DNA of 64,000 bases from Rachycentron canadum (GCA_038496675.1 CM076662.1:13425457-13489456); one strand, 5' to 3'; shown: positions 13,201-27,482, numbered from the stretch's first letter. Numbers and translations are program-made. Notes: generated by a model not told the origin, from the letters alone.

Positions 13201-14841
13201 TTTGACTGTAGTTTTCCAAGCGCTTTGTAGGATAAGATGCCAGATCCACACTGTTCACCCTGGTTGATGCTTTCACACTTCTTATCTCTCAGGAGGCGAT
13301 CGTGTAATTCATTATCTATAACGGAATATACACCAAACAGAAAAACATGTAAACTTTAATCTTACACCCTGTAACTTATTTACTATGTCTCTAAATCACA
13401 TTTCTGCTTCTTGTTTTAATATGCTGTATATTAAAGGGACACAGTTGAAAATATGAAGTCAGAAAAAGGTGGAAAGAGCATATTAATACCTCACATGGAA
13501 TAAGGAGCACAATACAAATTGATTGCTTGACAGAGATCAAATTGCTTGCTTCTAATTAATACAAAACATCCAAGAGGGAAAACAAGGATGAACACAATGA
13601 GTACATTAAGCCTCTTCACTTCACAGATCTTATTATGGAATTATTTATTTCTGTTAGCTTTGGAAAAAAAAAATCTTCTTAATTATAGCTCACAGAGCAT
13701 TTCCCCGGAAAAACTAAACTGGGTGAAAAAAGAAGAGGGAGTGAGGGAGGGAGGGGTATTCACTCAGTTTCATTAGCATATGAAAAAAGACTCACTACTA
13801 TTTGAGCTGGTTCGTCATCTGCTGAATCATATTTATGCACCCACCCACCCCCACCCCCCTCTGCCTCATAAACGCACATACACAAACCCCAAGTCCAACA
13901 CAAATAATGCTTCTCAGAGGACTGTTTCTCTACGTCTAGGGCAGATTTCTCAGGGGGAAAGGAGGCAGCCTGATGCTGAGGGTCTATGAGATTTTCTATG
14001 TGTTAATCTGGCTGCTAGGTGTCCTTGAGCCCAGCCCATTCCCCCCTAACCCCATCTGCCAGCATTCCCACCACAGAGGAGAGAATGGGCTGTGACTGGG
14101 GGTAGAAAAAGAGAGAGACCTTCCCAGTCCAGCAATCATGAATAACCATTGCCTCACACCATTATCAGAAAGGCTGGATCCAAGATGAGATGATGGAGGG
14201 GGAAATATCTGTAAAACACCCCAACGCTCCTGACATTACTCTAACCACACTCTCGCTTTTTGCTGAAAGTGATGCTATTATTATTATTTTCATATAATGC
14301 CTTATTAATACTGTGCAGCTGCTGTGGATATTCATCACTGACCTTGAGTCTTTGTGTCCCCTTGTTCCCAGCTTATCCGTGCACTTGGGATGCTCTCATG
14401 TAATTAACACAGACATTATTGTGATGGAGTGAAAAACTCTATGCTGATACCTCATCTTGAAACCAATAAACCAGGCCAGAGTAGCAAAGTAAGATTCTGG
14501 AGACCATAAAATTAATTACATTATTTACTTTTTATTATTTCCTTTAGATAGGTTGTACAGGCGAGATGATAGAGGCAAATGAGATTACACAAAATAAGAT
14601 TTCAAAATGTCAGTGCTGCACACTCAACCAACCAACTGTTATGATTAGATTACTCTTTTAATATAATTACTGTCTAAGGCTGTGTGTGGAAACAATGCAT
14701 ACATAAAAACAGAGGCTGTGTCTTAACTGATTCCCATCCTTTTCTCCATGAGCCTTTTTCTCTTAACCTTTCTTCAACGGTATCATTTTGAATTATAGGG
14801 AACGGATGGGTGCTCTGTGCAAGGTCACTGTCTGGTGTGTA

Positions 14842-14872
<31 letters not shown>

Positions 14873-14884
14873 ACACACATACAC
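14842..14884. repeat. poly-C17 followed by (CA)n
   Basis: A run of 17 C bases (14842-14858) runs into a CA repeat. The complementary G17 could form a G-quadruplex. Confidence 0.95.
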
Positions 14885-17308
14885 ACTCCCCTCCTCCCCC
14901 TCCTCTGTCTCTCTCCTTGTTTTTGTTTCCTCTTCCAGGAGCACACTGAGTGAAGGGTTAAAACTGGAATGGATTTAATTATGGAATGAATGGAATTATA
15001 ATGCGCCTGCAGCAAGTTTTCCTCCTTATTTATTAAAGCAGCTGATGGGCCAGGTTTGATGAGCCACTTCTGGCATAATTGAGTCATCACACAAAGAGGG
15101 TTCCTCGCATTCAGAGTGGTTTTATCAGCAGCAAACAGACCTGATTACTGGCAATTACACTCTGATCTAGGGGAAGGAGAAAAAAAGGGTAAATGTGCGG
15201 GGTAACTTCTGTGTTTATAGTTTACCCCGGGAATAATTTTCACATTAATTTTACATGCTAAGTGTATTCTGTTTATGTACAATAAAGAGCAAACGGCAGG
15301 AGATAGCACCTTTTACTTTCATATTTCCTTGTAATGAATGTCTGAGGATACAGCAAACTGATCACGATTTCTATTTACCCCATAGGAGGTTTGACGTGTG
15401 CAGGGATTCAGCCACCCTTACAGCTGGTCTCACTGAATTGAAAAGGTGAGCTAGCAGTAATATACCTGCTTGAACAGTGTTCACACCTATTCTGGGGACA
15501 GCAGGTAAAATTGTATACAGAAAGCAGGTGAGTGCTTTTACAATTTGTCATTGAGATGCAAATGACTCTGTGGTGAGTAAATTAAGCTCTGCTCAAAGAT
15601 TAAAATCAGCTTCTGTTCAGAGAGTATTTAGATTAAAAAAACTTTTCTTTCTTGTCTTTTTTTGTGAGGTGGCGAGGGGGCCATCAGACGCCCTGTCCCT
15701 AAATACCAGCTGGACATCAGAATAATGGCTGAAGGATTTTAAAAGAGGGGGGAGGGGACTAAAGAGGTCTAAAGAAGTCAAATTTATAGCTAAAACTTGG
15801 CAACAAAGCTTTTTTCTTTCTTTCATTCTTTTTTTTAACAAAATAAAATTCACTGTGAATCAACATTTAACAGCCCTGGATAATTTGCTGTGTCACATAA
15901 AAGAAAATTGTGCTTGTTTCATTGGAATTAAAGGAGATCTTTTGTAAATTAACTCTATTGAATGAATTATATATTTTAAGATGTTTATTTTGTACAACCT
16001 AAAGATCTCAATGAGAAAATGTATTTGGCTTTTATTTGTGCTTTGTATGTATATAAGAAAAAAATATATACTATAATTAAAAAGAAAATTATTCTGCCGG
16101 CAATTTATGAGCATTCCTCCGTCTGATAGAGGTTTCTGGATTCACGCAGACACAGTCAAAAATCTTGAAGTCAACTGCGATTTCAGATATAACAGCCTCA
16201 CAGCTACCCTGACGGCCAAGCAAAGTGTTTGTGCCTTTTGCCAAAGAGTACTTTTATAGAGGAGCGTATTGGCATCTTATCACTTCTCCAAGACAGAGAT
16301 GCTTCAATAAAAGAACACAGCTCACAGAATTCTTAACAGACAATTAGGAGCCTGGCTAGCTACTATCGCTTCAATGATTTGTTATGATGGCATAACTACA
16401 GGGGAAACTTGTTATTGGACGGAGTTCGCAAGAGTCCCATAAAAGAGTCAGATGGTGACACCTTTGCCGAGGTGATTTATGAATCTTGTAATCGCTTTCC
16501 AAAGTCATCCCAAAGCCTTCCCTCTAAATTGAGTTCATCTGGAGCCGGACCACACAGAGGCACCAAGTCCAGATTGTTTCTTCTGACATCAAAGAGCCAA
16601 TTTCTGTTTTTGACCAAATTTCTGGTGCTTTTAGTTCTCTTATCGTATGAAAGGGGCCTAGATGATATGCTATTTTATTTGTGAATTTCAATCCAATTAA
16701 GAACACCAAAATATTGAGACAAATAAAATTAGTATGTTCTTGCACTACACTATGCATCAATAGCATAATAAATGGAGCAGAAGACAATTCATCCATTGGC
16801 AAGTCTCCAGTCTGCCAAACCACTCTCATGTTAGTTTGAATCTTTGAATTCTGTCATGAACATGGTTTTTCAAACCTGTCTAATTTGGGGACAGGTGTTT
16901 GGGGAAAAAGAAGTTCCAGCCCTGGTGTAACAATGAGCAGAGTAATCCTGCTCATTGTTCCTGCCCAAGGAGGCCCTTTCATGGAGGAGGTTGCATGAAT
17001 GCTACCAGGTGGTCTGCAATTTGGAGAAACGTAGTAACCGTTCCAGCTAATCCCCCGTCACAAAAGGCAGGTCTCCAGTGCTCTGGGGCTCTCCGGGGCA
17101 AAGGGAAAAGTTTACCTCGAACACACAGTGTCTGAAAGGAGTCAGGGACTCGAGCAGTGATTCCTAATCAGATTGCGCTGAAGTGAACAGCTCGCATGGC
17201 AGCTGTAGTTTTCCCAGGGTTAATTACCTTTCACTGCTCTCTCTAAATGAGTCAGCTGTTCCTGTCATTAAACAACTCAACTCTATCTCTGCTCCTCTGT
17301 CCTCCACA

Positions 17309-17402
17309 CACATGTGCACATGTGCGCGCACACACACGAACACACACACACACACGTGCACACAAACACACACGCATAGTAACCCATACAAATATACACA
17401 CA
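17309..17402. repeat. interrupted (CA)n microsatellite
   Basis: CA-rich block with CG, CACG and CAAA interruptions. A weaker related block lies at 17701-17785. Confidence 0.9.
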
Positions 17403-19894
17403 CCTTTGTTTTTCACCCAGTGTTTTTCATGTTATGTGTATGGTAATCAAGCTAAAGTCTATTAAAACACCAATTATTTGGATATTATAGTGACTTTGAT
17501 CAATTTACTTATGACTCAGTGGTTACTGAAATTGAGGTTGCTGTCTTTTTATTTATGCTACTGATGTTTATGCAGATAGAAGGCAGTATTCCCTATACAC
17601 CTCCCCTACCCTGTTAAAGGAAAATAATACCAATCTGTCAAGGTCTTATTCTAAACAGCCCCTTTAGTACTAATTGAGTATATATAGGAAGCAAACATGT
17701 TCACATATGCGCACACACAAACACAAGCATACGTGCATACACACAAACACGTGGTTACACATACATGCACACACACAAACACAGAGTCCAGCTCCAATAT
17801 AGTTGTGCTGTCATCAATTCTGAACAATCTGTCTGCTTACTGAGCTCAGTGGCTCAGGATGTTGGGGGAGTTTTAAGTGATTTTTGCCACTGTATGGTAA
17901 AATCCCTTGGCCACCTGGATTACAAACTCTAGTCCTTTAACTCATGCCAGTATAAATCCGTGTTAACTCGGATTTACCTCTGGCATATGAATTCTCAATC
18001 TGCGTAAGCTTTGTTTGGAATGAGCTAAACATAAGTATTTCATGCAGTAAGGATGCCCAATGGTGAATTCCTATTTCTGTGAAACACACAGTGGGAGATA
18101 CTTCAGGACTAAATCAGTTATTAGAAGACCTAGAAAAGCCTTAAGCGGTGTTTTAGTACGCTCAAGAGGTGAGGCCCATAGAGCTGTTCACAACCAGGTG
18201 GAAGTGTGCAATGCTGCACTGTGAAATCCTCGTAACCATGGTGACAGATATAAACTCAGAGCTGAACGCTGTGGTCAAGAGTTTAATCAGATTCCTTATA
18301 TCGAGATTTTGCTTTGCTTATTGTCAGACAAACATTATTTGCTCAGTTGTTCAAACACAAGCCCTGCTCCGATACCAAAGCGATCATGATAAAATAAAAT
18401 ATGGCATGAGCAGCCTGGAGGATCTAAATTAAGTATTATCCAATATCCATACAATCTACCACACTCACACACACATGCATAGACACACACTTCTGGGCTA
18501 GCAGAGTTAAGCCAGACTATTTTGTACTTAAAAGGTTAGCAGGGCTGTTTTGTGAGTTTGATCCATGCTTGCCAAATCAGCAGATGGTCCATGAATATGA
18601 TTATATGCATCAATAAAAGGAGTAATCTTTAGCAAAATGTAAATTTGACTTAAGTCCAGGGTTTAATATACGCAATGGACTTTAACCCACTTTCCAGCCT
18701 GACAGTAGAGCATGATAAGCTAATGCACTTAAATTTTTGTATTACAGCAGTCACTACTGATGCTCCAGTGCAACTATCCAGAGATCAAAGATACAAGATA
18801 TCTGCACAGTGTTCAAAATGTGCACGATTGTGTCGAAAAATCATCTTTTCACAGTCGGTCCAGCAATCGATACTAACTGAGTCTAGGTGCTTAACCGTCT
18901 CTTGCTGTTATGCTTTGCTCCACTATACATTTCAGTGCTTTTGAGATAAATCCTTGTAACAACAGCGAGTCAAGCATTACTCAAGGATCTTTGAGTAACC
19001 ACACCATTAAAAGACAGACACAAAAAAATACACCTTTACATGTTTGTAAAAAAAAAAACCAAGTCTTAGCTGCGATACAAACTGACATAAAATTCAAGTA
19101 CAAGGCAAGAAAGTGGCTTCGAGAAAGAAATGGAGAGAAAAGTTTTTAGCAGCACTGCCAAAGTTAAGAATGGTCAAGTGTGGTGAGCTTCTTCTGAGTC
19201 ACACAAAAAAACATCAATGTTATTGACCCTTCTATGAATCTACTTCTCTGAGCCTGAGGCTTTCACAGCACAGCACATCCTTACACAGACAAATAGAATC
19301 ACTTGTCTCCTACATCTAAATGTACTCATGTTAACATGTCCGACAGGGCAGAATCACAAGCTCGACTTACCATGCCCCTTTTAGCCTTTGTTGTGAATCT
19401 CATAGTGTCATCGGGGAGGAGACGGAGCAGAAGGATATCGAGGTGGGGTACAGGGTAGTCCAGAGTCTCGCTGCTGACAGAGTGTCTTTGGTTGGTGTGT
19501 GTGTGTGCAGGGACACTGTGATATTCACCCGAAACGCTAAGCTTTTTTTTTTTTTTTTTTTTGTAGCCTTTGTGTCATTCACTTAACAACCAATCTCATT
19601 AGCTGCTGGGCTACAATGGGCTGAATTATTTTCTGTGTAAATACACCACATGGTGATCCTCAAGGTAAGACCTCTGAAGGTCTTTTTAATCACACAAAAG
19701 ATAGATTCACCCAGAAAAAAAGAAAAAAAAAATCAACGACTACTGCAAAGAACAGACTGCTCCTAAAAAGAATTGAATAAAACAGTCACTTAGAGTGATT
19801 TTAATTGAGAAATGAGATTTATATTCCTCAGGGTCTGTCATGATGAGACTGTGAATGTGTAATTATGTGACTATAATTAATATAACATGGTAAT

Positions 19895-19900
19895 ATACAT

Positions 19901-19934
<34 letters not shown>

Positions 19935-19960
19935 TTATATATATATATGTGTGTGTATAT
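19895..19960. repeat. (CA)n(TA)n(TG)n palindromic microsatellite
   Basis: A CA run passes into TA and then TG, so the block is its own inverted repeat and could extrude as a hairpin. Confidence 0.95.
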
Positions 19961-20239
19961 TAATATGAAACAAAATATTTTTTGCGCTTAATTCTAAGAA
20001 AATAAATTGTTGCGAATTGTTTCCCGACTTTGTCGCCTCCTAGTGACAGAATCAGAAATGACACTCTCACTGTAGAGAGAAGATTCGACTGCTTTGAATC
20101 AACAGTTGGCGACTTGAGACAAAGCGGAGAGCAACATCGTGAGGGGATTTTTAGCTGCTTCCTCATTTACAGCCGCTTGTCTTTTTGAGTGTTTTCAATT
20201 TTTGTATTAAAGAAAAAGTCCCATACATTAAAGCTACAT

Positions 20240-20330
20240 GCTTCAGTAGAGTCTGCAGGTATGCTAGCAGCTCTGCGAGGCCCTGCAGCGCTAACTGCTA
20301 ACATCAGCTAGCTGATCTGTTGACCAAGAG
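20240..20330. repeat. possible decayed dispersed repeat
   Basis: The text around GCTAGCAGCTCTGCGAGGC and the following GCTAAC-rich stretch resembles a dispersed repeat I remember from percomorph fish genomes. This is from memory, with no alignment, and it could be unique DNA. Confidence 0.3.
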
Positions 20331-20334
20331 CATT

Positions 20335-20335
20335 N
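20335..20335. other. ambiguous base (N)
   Basis: Single uncalled base directly before a TA/TG microsatellite, probably a sequencing or assembly ambiguity. Confidence 0.99.
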
Positions 20336-20339
20336 TATT

Positions 20340-20370
<31 letters not shown>

Positions 20371-20371
20371 A
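20336..20371. repeat. (TA)n(TG)n microsatellite
   Basis: TA run passing into a TG run, about 400 bp from the similar block at 19895-19960. Confidence 0.93.
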
Positions 20372-20760
20372 GGCCTGACACTGTATGTGTTGAGCGCATA
20401 TGTAGTGGGTAATATAGGAAAGGATGGATGGATATTCAGAGGTGAAAAGGATTGTGGAGGTAAATTATGTGATGACAACTTATCATCGCATGTAAAAAAA
20501 AAAAAAAAAAAGTGTACATATTTAGTTTTCTTTTTTCACAAATCTCTTGCTGCTGTGTTTTCTGGTGCAGAACCGTGAATCCATGTAAAATGTAACTATT
20601 GTAAGTACTTGAAGTCATGACAGCTGTCTATAAGCATCAGGGACATGTCTATTGGCCAACTTGACCCTTGTTAGAAAACAAAACAAATACAAAAAGAGAA
20701 TACTGCAGCCTGGGACTGCCGAGCCGGGTCACTGGAGATTTTCCAGACAAACGCCGCACA

Positions 20761-20787
20761 GGGGAGGGGAGGGGAGGGGAGGGGAGG
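20761..20787. repeat. (GGGGA)n pentamer repeat
   Basis: Five GGGGA units in tandem. Four or more closely spaced G-tracts fit a G-quadruplex motif. Confidence 0.95.
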
Positions 20788-23086
20788 AAGAATAAAAAGG
20801 ACAGGCTCAGAATCTCATTTTAACAGACCGCACACAATCTGGGCTCCCACAGAACTATCTCTGCCTGACCGCTTTCTATTTATCCCTTATCAGTGTTTAC
20901 CAACCGCTAGTTTTCTTTCATTCACACTGTGAGGCAGTTCTCTTACTATCAGTCAACAGCTGACACCGTGGAACAGCCTCAAAGGCAAGAGGAAGGGATC
21001 AAAACTAAACCAAAGCTGTTTAAACAATACAACAGAGGAAATAAATTCATAAATCCTAATTCTTCCCAACCCACAAGGGTATAAGCAGATCCTTTATAGT
21101 TAGGCCAACAAACAAAACCACAGCCAATGAGGTACATTACAATCAAGGTAAATTCTGAAATATATTTAGAAAAAAGAAAGGCGGAAAAAAATCCCATGTA
21201 ATATTAATTGGGAACATTTCATAGTCTTGCCCTGTCAAACCAATATAAGTATTCACTAAAAGGCTTTTTCTGTTGTTGAAAACCCCCCCTGATTTAACCT
21301 TGTTAACATTTTACGTCATTTTTCTTGAAACTAGCACCAAGATAGAAAATATGACTGACATTATACAAAACCCTAATATTTTACTAAGATTTTAAAATTG
21401 TATTATGATCATTAAATGACTAGTTTTAGGATCTGTCTAATAAAGAAGGAACCAGAAAAAATAATCAGAAGTGTAAGCCTGTATCAATGTTAAAATGAGG
21501 ATTACTGTGATCTGGAATTCTATATACTTAATCATATATTAACATTTAATTCATAATAGGATGAATTAAAATTTATAGTTCATTATGAACATTATTTTAA
21601 AGTGATATATTTCCATTGTAACAAATTCCTGACATTATATGGATCATACATTTACACAATATACACCAGTTTTCAACAATACTACGGGGTACATGGAAAT
21701 ACTATTTAAAATATAAAAGCTATGCTGCTAAGAGGAAAAAAATTAATAAATCTGAATTTGTATTGTTTACACTGTTGCTTTACATTTTCTCCAGTAGGAC
21801 ACATAAACAGCACAGTTTTATTCTGGAATACTGTTCAAAAGTTAAGTAATTAATTACATTTATCCTTTCACCAGCTGCTCAACAGCAGATGGATCATTTC
21901 TGGGACCTTGTTGAATTAAATCCACATAATTCATTTTCCTGGATTAACTAACTGAAGTTTGAGTAGGGCAAAAACAGGTAACACAATGTTTTGTTTTTTT
22001 TTTTTCTTGATTGACACGTACACTGAGCTTTTTCATGCAATATTGTTTACATTGTGTACACCCGACGGCAATTTACTTAAAATTAAAACATTACATTTTT
22101 TTATAAAAGATCTCAGAGCTTAAATAACTTTATTTTAATTTCTTTTATGAATAACTAAAATTATAAAATCTAAATTTACGTTTAGTGGGCATTGCAACTA
22201 TGTGAATAAGTTTGAGAATCTAGTTTTGCTGGGCAGCAGGTACCATGGGCAGTTCCTGGAGGCGACCAGAAGTTAACATGAATGTGTTGTGTAGCAACCT
22301 GTCCTTTGAAGAGGAGGGTGTGGAGCAGGGAGGAATAATGCCTCTTACTTATCACTGCTTCACCACACATCCTCTGCCTGCGCTGCTATTGTAATTAAAA
22401 CATAGAAGAGTAACTTTGTGACCTCGCTAATGTCTCCTGCCTTCATGAGTTACCATCTCTAAATGACTTCCAAACTTTTTGAGGATTATCGTCATGTGAC
22501 AGTTACACAATTCTGTGTTATCTAATGTCCTTCTTTGCTCTTTTCATGTTTATTAGGAGATGCGAGTTGACGGAAATAAGCTGATGGAGTTATGATTAAA
22601 TGGAGGCTAAAAGGCACAATGACAACTGGCTTTTAAATTCATTTTACCCCTGCAAATTTTCCACATTTTCCACAGAAATTCTCCAAACCTAAAAATGATT
22701 TAACACCTGAATCACAGAGTGTAATGTCTTGGAAAGACATGGGAATAGATATGGCAGGCAGAGATGTTATTAGTTTGCACAAATATTTTTGACTCGAGGC
22801 TATATTTTTTGTTTTCTGTTGCTCAAAAAAATAAAGAGCAAAATCTAAAATGACATTGAAGTTGTGATGACATCGGGAGGACTATAAGTTCATCCTCTAA
22901 CCTAGGCCTAAACTCTTGCTTTAAAAAAAATCCTACTATTGCTTGACAATGATCAACTTAAAGTTGGGTCATACGAGCAGATTTGAGCCATTCATGTGCC
23001 GCAAGTTACTGGTAAATGATGAACTTCTCTAACCAGTATCCATCCTCCTAAATCAATAGTTGCTCTGGAGACTGTCGAGTGCTTTG

Positions 23087-23450
23087 GCCCCACAGCATTT
23101 GTTCAAAGCTGAGACTTAAAACACAAAAGTTCGCCTTAGACTGTATTAATGTCACACCACATTCAGCATTAGCTGAACTAGCTTCCAACTTTTCCACAGT
23201 TACAATGCAAATAATTACAGAAATTCAGAAAGGAATGTGATGATTTGCCCCACTGAATTTGTTCAAATTTAAGACTTGCCCATGGAGTATAACACAAAAG
23301 CTGAATTGTAAATTATGTTACTGCCACACCACATTCAACATTAGAGTGTAGTTTTCGAACTTTACTGGAGTTACAATGGAAATTACAGAAAGCCAAAACA
23401 GGATGCAATAAAATACTTCACTGACTGTTCAAATATGTTACTGGGACACA
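23087..23450. repeat. degenerate tandem repeat, period about 160-170 bp
   Basis: Two diverged copies start at 23087 and 23247, each opening GCCCCAC..(A/T)TTTGTTCAAA and sharing AACACAAAAG, CACACCACATTCA(A/G)CATTAG, AGTTACAATG and ATTACAGAAA blocks in the same order. A third partial copy seems to begin near 23419 (CACTGACTGTTCAAAT). Confidence 0.8.
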
Positions 23451-24339
23451 GAGTCAATGTTTAAGTGCATTAGGCTCAGTGGTCTTGTATGTACAGCTGT
23501 CACTGTCAAAGCCACAGGCAACCTGACAATGCTTTGTCCCTGCACACAATACAAACATGTGTTCTTCTGAGACAAGCTTATACTCCACACAAATGCTGTG
23601 AATTTAATCTAGGTAGACAGTATCTCATGTTATCTGGATGATCAAAAATAGGTCATGCATCTCAAAAAAACAGTTTGAGCCATTTAATCTCCTCTCAAAC
23701 TGTCTGTCTGAAACCTGGACAGAAGCTACACTCACTTCCAAGCAAAGATTTTAAGAACACTGATTTGTGTCAAGCAAACAACGATCATCACCGGAGGGAA
23801 AAAAAAAATCTAAATACCTCCTGACATGATTCAGAACAAATGCCAGCAAAAATCTATTTCCCATGTTTTATCATGTAAAATCCAGAAAACACAAGGTTAG
23901 CAGCTGAGTAAAATCTAAGTGTACATCTCAGTAAGTTTCTAACACTTGCACATTTCAGCTCCTGCTTTGAATTCCATATGACAGCATCTAACAGCAGGAG
24001 CTAAAAGGCTTGTCGTTCACATATGCGATACTGAGTATCAGTGATGATAAATGCTGACCAAACCGACAGTATATTAAATAAAAAGAACTTTGACACCAAC
24101 CTAGTGCTGTGATCCAAAAAGTTTGATTTTCTCCCAGTTTCTTGATAGCTGAGCTGGTGCTGTGGCTTTGAAAGGTAGTCCCCAGGAATATGACATACTG
24201 TGCCTTTGACAGCCTCGAGATAAGCACCTGCGTTCGGGTCCCTTTTTACGTCACACCTCCCCATTCACAGCCCTTCAACATGATGCACATTTGCACATCA
24301 ACAGCCACCAACCCCCCTCCTCGCTCTACTCCCACATCC

Positions 24340-24510
24340 GCAAAACACACAAACAGGCACACAAGAAGGCAGATGCGCACTAGCCTCTACTCATGCGCGC
24401 GTGAACACTCACACAGACACATGCACCACAGATTTGTGTGCGCTCAGAGAAGATGCAACATACACGCAGGCAAACCCACACATGCACACACATATACATG
24501 CACAGGTGAT
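24340..24510. repeat. CA-rich imperfect repeat
   Basis: Degenerate CACA/CACG/CATG tract with no clean unit. Confidence 0.6.
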
Positions 24511-27310
24511 TTTGTCCTTTTTTTAACTCCTTCATCCAGCCTTATTCAAATATCGATCCTTATTCTGTGTGTTTAAAAAAAACTTTCACTTGCTTTCACA
24601 AGACCAGGGCATATGCCCTCCCAAGCTCCTCATACATCACTCATCATGCAAATGAGAGGGAATGTCACTCCTCAGCAGCAGATGGCCAGGGATGATAACA
24701 ATGGCTCAACAGACCAGTTTCAATGTCTGCGACTTTATCGCTACGGCAACAACAAAAATAGATGATATGAAATCCTTGTCTGTTAATTTGATTTCCCCCC
24801 TTTTTAATGTTTCTACCTGTCAGTCTGTTTCATTTCTCCTGGATCATTTGAATGTAAACGCTTTGTCCAGGGTTTTCTGTCACAAGAAGTCTGGCTATCA
24901 GTAAAAGGCAGAGACCTGGAAATGATTTTTGGTGACTACGGAAGGCTGCTGCCTTGCAGTTATTCAAGTAATTAGGTGTAATTCCTCCCTGTAGGCCATG
25001 TTAGCCTCCTGGGTTAGCTCATGCGTTCGACAGGCCTGGATAGAGACAAGGAAGAATAAAAGAAGAAAGGGGCCCAGAGAAATCACAAATGCAGCTTTTC
25101 AAACACCCCCCCCAGCCAAAGTGATGTCACCCTGCGTCCTGCTGACTCCTGTTCATACAAGCCCCCATAGCAGAGAGTAAACAGTGGAAGCGTTTAGCAA
25201 ACAGGGCCAGATTACAATGACAAAGGCAACCACACTTCTGGGTGGAGCCTGGGGCGAGGGGGGCAAAAGAGGGGGGTGGGATGGTGTGGCTCAGGATTTA
25301 AAATAAGTGATACCCATGAGGGGCCCCCCCTCAAGATCCAAGCGTAGCCCTTCCCCAGCTGACGGTAGGGGCCACCCAAACACGCTTATCTCTCGGTGAT
25401 GTCCCCCCAGGTCCCTGGAGACTGACGTGTGAACACAATATGTAATAATAATGTATTTTCAGTTCTTTTTTCTGTGATTTGTGCATCTGGTTATGCAAGG
25501 CTGGGGACTTGAGGATGGAGAATATCATTACTTAAGGTTTGGCAGTTGACCATCACCTTGTTTAATGCCTCATTTGAAAGTCTAATTTCAACTGTCTTCA
25601 AGAGCCAATTCATGGTACACAGTGAAAGAGACATACAAAGGGAGCAGACCTGCTATGTTTCCCTTCTTTTCAGCATTTAATAACATACATATAATGATAC
25701 AAACGCATGAAAGTAAAGAATCATTTGTATAAGCATCTTATCAAGTAACATGTTCTCTGTTTTTTGATGCAGACAATCTCACTGTGAGGATACTACAAGC
25801 TTGTTCTAGGGATGATTATTTTATGTACTGAACTAGACATCAGTAGTGGGGAGGGGGGGCAAATGGAATCAACTCATGTAATGCAATCTTGACAAATTGT
25901 GAGAAAGCAACATATTGAAGACAACACTACACTACCATTACAAAATGTAACCCTTTTTTTTTCCAGCTCTAACATCTGTTCAAATTTCAAAAAAAAAAAA
26001 AAAAAAAGGGGACCTCATTCAGAGTCAGCATAGAACATAAACTAGTGTTTTGTCAAGCTATTTCATCAACTGAAAATGTGGGCATAACTGGAGAGAGCTG
26101 ATGGAGAAATGAAAGAGGAGTGGGTTGGACAAAATTACATGTCAAACAAGGGTTCACATTTAAAAAGTCCTGCTCATATTTGTAGAAAGTGTTTGATTGC
26201 ATTTAGAAAGGTATTACAATGGGTCACATCTGTGTCTAAAAGCTTTTTGCATTCTGCTGCAAATTATGTAAGCAAAGTGAAGTGTCACAGCACCCTGTTG
26301 TTTTGAGCAGTATACCTCCCTCCTGTGAAACCTACACAAATATGTTTAACTGAATTCTTCTAATGCACTGCAGGATCAAAATGTCAGCAGTATAACTTCA
26401 ACAAACCCCCTCACTCTACACCCCGCCCCGTAATTTCAACAAAGCAACGTGACTAATTTTGCATGGCAGCCCCAACACCAAAACAACAATGCATATTCAC
26501 ACTGTGCCATTGAATATGATAGACGTGAAAAAATCTATATTAAACTGTGGTTAATTTCAGCTATAATGCTTTAAGCTTGGTCTAAAATGGCACAAATGCT
26601 TCTTCTTGGTGGTGCTGAACCCTCATTGTGCAACCACTTGATGCCGCTTGTTCATCACAGAAAGTCACATAAAAGGACTGAATTAAATTTTTAAAAAATT
26701 ATTTGCATATGCAAATACGATGAACCAAACATAAGTACATGTTGTTGATATGGCTCCAGGATGTAGAACTATCTTTATGTTAATGTTAGAAGACAGGGAA
26801 TATTCTTTTGAAAATATAGTACATTTTTCATGGGGATCATTATCTACACTACATGTCACAGTGTCTCAGTTAAAAGAAATGATTAGATTACTTCCCTGCA
26901 ATTCCCTTTGGGGTGATTTCTGTGTGACAGTGGGCAACCTTATAATATGTTTATTCAGTGTCCTTTGAAGACACTTCAATAACATTTGAAATGTTTTATG
27001 GACAAATATAGGGTGTTTTCTGGCTCTGCCTTCAACTGATACCTTTGGGACAAGGACTTAGGTTACATTTCACTTTGTTGTCCAAAACCAACACTTTAAC
27101 ACTTTCTGGCAGTCCTCAAAAACAATGACTACATGGCCAAATATATAGGTTCACAAGATGTGACAGGTGACCAAACATGGTTTTCTGTGGTGTAAAAAAC
27201 ACATTTGAGGATGTACACTAAATCTTAAAACCACCTGGATCCATGAGACTTTGATTTAAATGGTTGAATTATATGATTATAATAATATAAGTTCCCTACA
27301 TTTACAGTAT

Positions 27311-27482
27311 TGCTTACATCAGTGCTTGATTGGTCAGTCAATGTCTGAGCTTTTTGTTACCACAGAAAAGTCTAAATTATCCACTTTATCAGTAAAAATG
27401 AAAAGCATACACAGCCTTCAAATTAAAGCATCTGATTGCTTACATCTAAGAAATCAATGCTTGACTGGTCAGTCGATGTCTG
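27311..27482. repeat. pair of short direct repeats
   Basis: Copies at 27311-27347 and 27437-27482 share TGCTTACATC, then CA(G/A)TGCTTGA(T/C)TGGTCAGTC and ATGTCTG. The second copy has a 9-nt insertion. Confidence 0.75.

Noticed and set aside
24190..24576. 128-codon plus-strand frame rich in His and Thr
   Set aside because: Driven by a CA-rich imperfect repeat.
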